From: Sphingomonadales bacterium
Lineage (GTDB): Bacteria > Pseudomonadota > Alphaproteobacteria > Sphingomonadales > Sphingomonadaceae
Length of the DNA: 6,992 nucleotides
Direction of reading: 5' to 3'
NCBI GenBank assembly: GCA_017304125.1
Contig: JAFKLV010000091.1
Location: 1-6,992 of the forward strand
Below are positions 6,161-6,992 of the stretch, piece after piece (position 1 is the stretch's first letter; each line of letters begins with the position of its first letter). The notes under the pieces were generated by a model. That model did no database searches. It worked only from the letters and a program-made list of their open reading frames with translations, and had not been told where the DNA came from. A program made the translations under genes and the position numbers.

Positions 6161-6992
6161 TCAACCTCCATGATGCAAAGCAGGGGTAACGGTCCGCACC
6201 ACCCGCACCGCGGCGGGCAGCATCAGCACGCCGATCATCACCGGTAGCATGCAGGCGACGAGCGGGATCGAGATCAGCACGGGGATGCGATGCGCCTTCT
6301 CCTCGGCGCGCATCCGCCGTTTCTCGCGCATCTCCGATGCATAGACGCGCAGCGTGGCGGCGATGCTCGATCCCAATTTGTCGGATTGGATCAGCAAGGT
6401 GGTGAACGATCCCACCTCCTCCACCCCGGCGGATTGCGCCATGCCGCGCAGCGCCTTTTCACGCGACGCGCCGGCGCGCAATTGCAGGGTCGCGCTGGTG
6501 AGCAGCCGCGAGACCAGCGGATGCGACAGGACCAGTTCGCGCCCGACCCGGTCGAGCGCCGCCTCCAGCCCCAGCCCGGCCTCGACGCACACCAGCATCA
6601 GATCGAGGCTGTCGGGGAAACCGTTGATGATCGCCTGCCGCCGCCGGTCCGCCTTCGCCCGCACGACGAGCGAGGGAATGTACAGCCCGACCAGCGCGAG
6701 GATCGATCCGACGATATAGAGCCGGCCGAACGAGAGCTGATAGCCGCCCAATGCGCTGAGCAGCACCAGCATCAGCGGCAACCCGACGACCAGCACCAGC
6801 CGGATCAGATTATAGACTCGCGGTGCCGACGGGGAATCGAACCCGGCGGCGAGCATTTTCTCGCGCAGCTCGCTCGACTTGCTATCGCCGAGGCTGAGGC
6901 CGGCATGTTCGATCCGGTCGACCAGCCGGGTCCAGTTATCGTCGCGGCGACGCTGGAGCGATTCGACCAGCCCCACCCCCGTCCCGCTCTGC
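6161..6992 (-). CDS. tadC: Tad pilus inner-membrane platform protein TadC (type II secretion F domain), 5' end outside window
   Basis: The frame is open to the window edge, so the N-terminus is missing. A GTG at 6976 is in frame but is probably internal: TadC proteins usually carry a first membrane segment before this basic linker, and codons upstream of it (reading QSGTG) continue the frame. Counting from GTG 6976, the visible 271 residues show a basic region with RRRDDNW, membrane segments at about 57-77 and 85-105, the T2SSF domain from about 119 (GFPDSLDLMLVCVEAGLGLEAAL) with the RAGASREKAL and SDKLGSSIAATLRVYASEMREKR blocks, and a final membrane segment at about 231-255. TadC pairs with TadB as the membrane platform that couples the TadA ATPase to pilin assembly. 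The gene ends in TGA 6163-6161, 1 nt before the lipoprotein start. Confidence 0.92.
   Translation of the reverse strand, partial: QSGTGVGLVESLQRRRDDNWTRLVDRIEHAGLSLGDSKSSELREKMLAAGFDSPSAPRVYNLIRLVLVVGLPLMLVLLSALGGYQLSFGRLYIVGSILALVGLYIPSLVVRAKADRRRQAIINGFPDSLDLMLVCVEAGLGLEAALDRVGRELVLSHPLVSRLLTSATLQLRAGASREKALRGMAQSAGVEEVGSFTTLLIQSDKLGSSIAATLRVYASEMREKRRMRAEEKAHRIPVLISIPLVACMLPVMIGVLMLPAAVRVVRTVTPALHHGG
6165..6169 (-). promoter_or_regulatory. Ribosome binding site of the TPR lipoprotein gene
   Basis: GGAGG on the minus strand, inside the last codons of tadC and 5 nt before ATG 6159. It decides between the two in-frame ATG codons at 6159 and 6171. Confidence 0.7.

Noticed and set aside
5341..6189. 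Plus-strand open frame (282 codons) across the prepilin peptidase and TPR genes
   Set aside because: Arg/Gly/Ala-rich with no motif, and opposite two well-supported minus-strand genes with matching overlaps and ribosome binding sites.

Overview
The window is compact, GC-rich bacterial DNA with almost no intergenic space. Its codon habits (abundant TAT, GAT and AAT beside GCG/CGC/CTG/ATC) and its gene content suggest an alphaproteobacterium, most likely a sphingomonad (Sphingomonas or a relative). That placement is an inference from base and codon style and from the Tad gene order. No rRNA, tRNA, CRISPR array, insertion sequence or other mobile element is visible.

Plus strand, 1-5074: the downstream end of a surface-polysaccharide or glycolipid operon. 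In order it holds the 3' end of a SAM-dependent methyltransferase; an AlgI-type MBOAT membrane O-acyltransferase; a membrane-anchored SGNH-like protein that is the probable periplasmic partner of the MBOAT; a small VOC-fold protein resembling methylmalonyl-CoA epimerase; and two family 2 glycosyltransferases. Junctions are 12 nt, 10 nt, a 4-nt ATGA overlap, 17 nt and 1 nt, so the set is probably one translationally coupled transcript. The glycosyltransferases would build a glycan at the inner face of the cytoplasmic membrane. The MBOAT and SGNH pair would pass an acyl group across the membrane onto it. The VOC protein and methyltransferase may make or tailor the acyl donor or a sugar.

Minus strand, 6992-5069: the downstream end of a Tad/Flp type IVc pilus operon, read right to left: TadC (5'-truncated by the window edge), a TPR lipoprotein and a short CpaA/TadV-type prepilin peptidase. 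These are also tightly packed (1-nt gap, then a 4-nt ATGA overlap).

The two operons converge and overlap by 6 bp: the palindrome CTATAG supplies the TAG stop codon of both terminal genes.

The most notable point is the second glycosyltransferase. Its reading frame is intact from just after the preceding stop codon, but it has no ATG, GTG or TTG before codon 106, which lies past the nucleotide-binding motifs. A strong AAGGAG sits 7 nt before an in-frame ATT, so the gene appears to start at the rare codon ATT. A gene caller limited to canonical starts would lose the first third of the enzyme.
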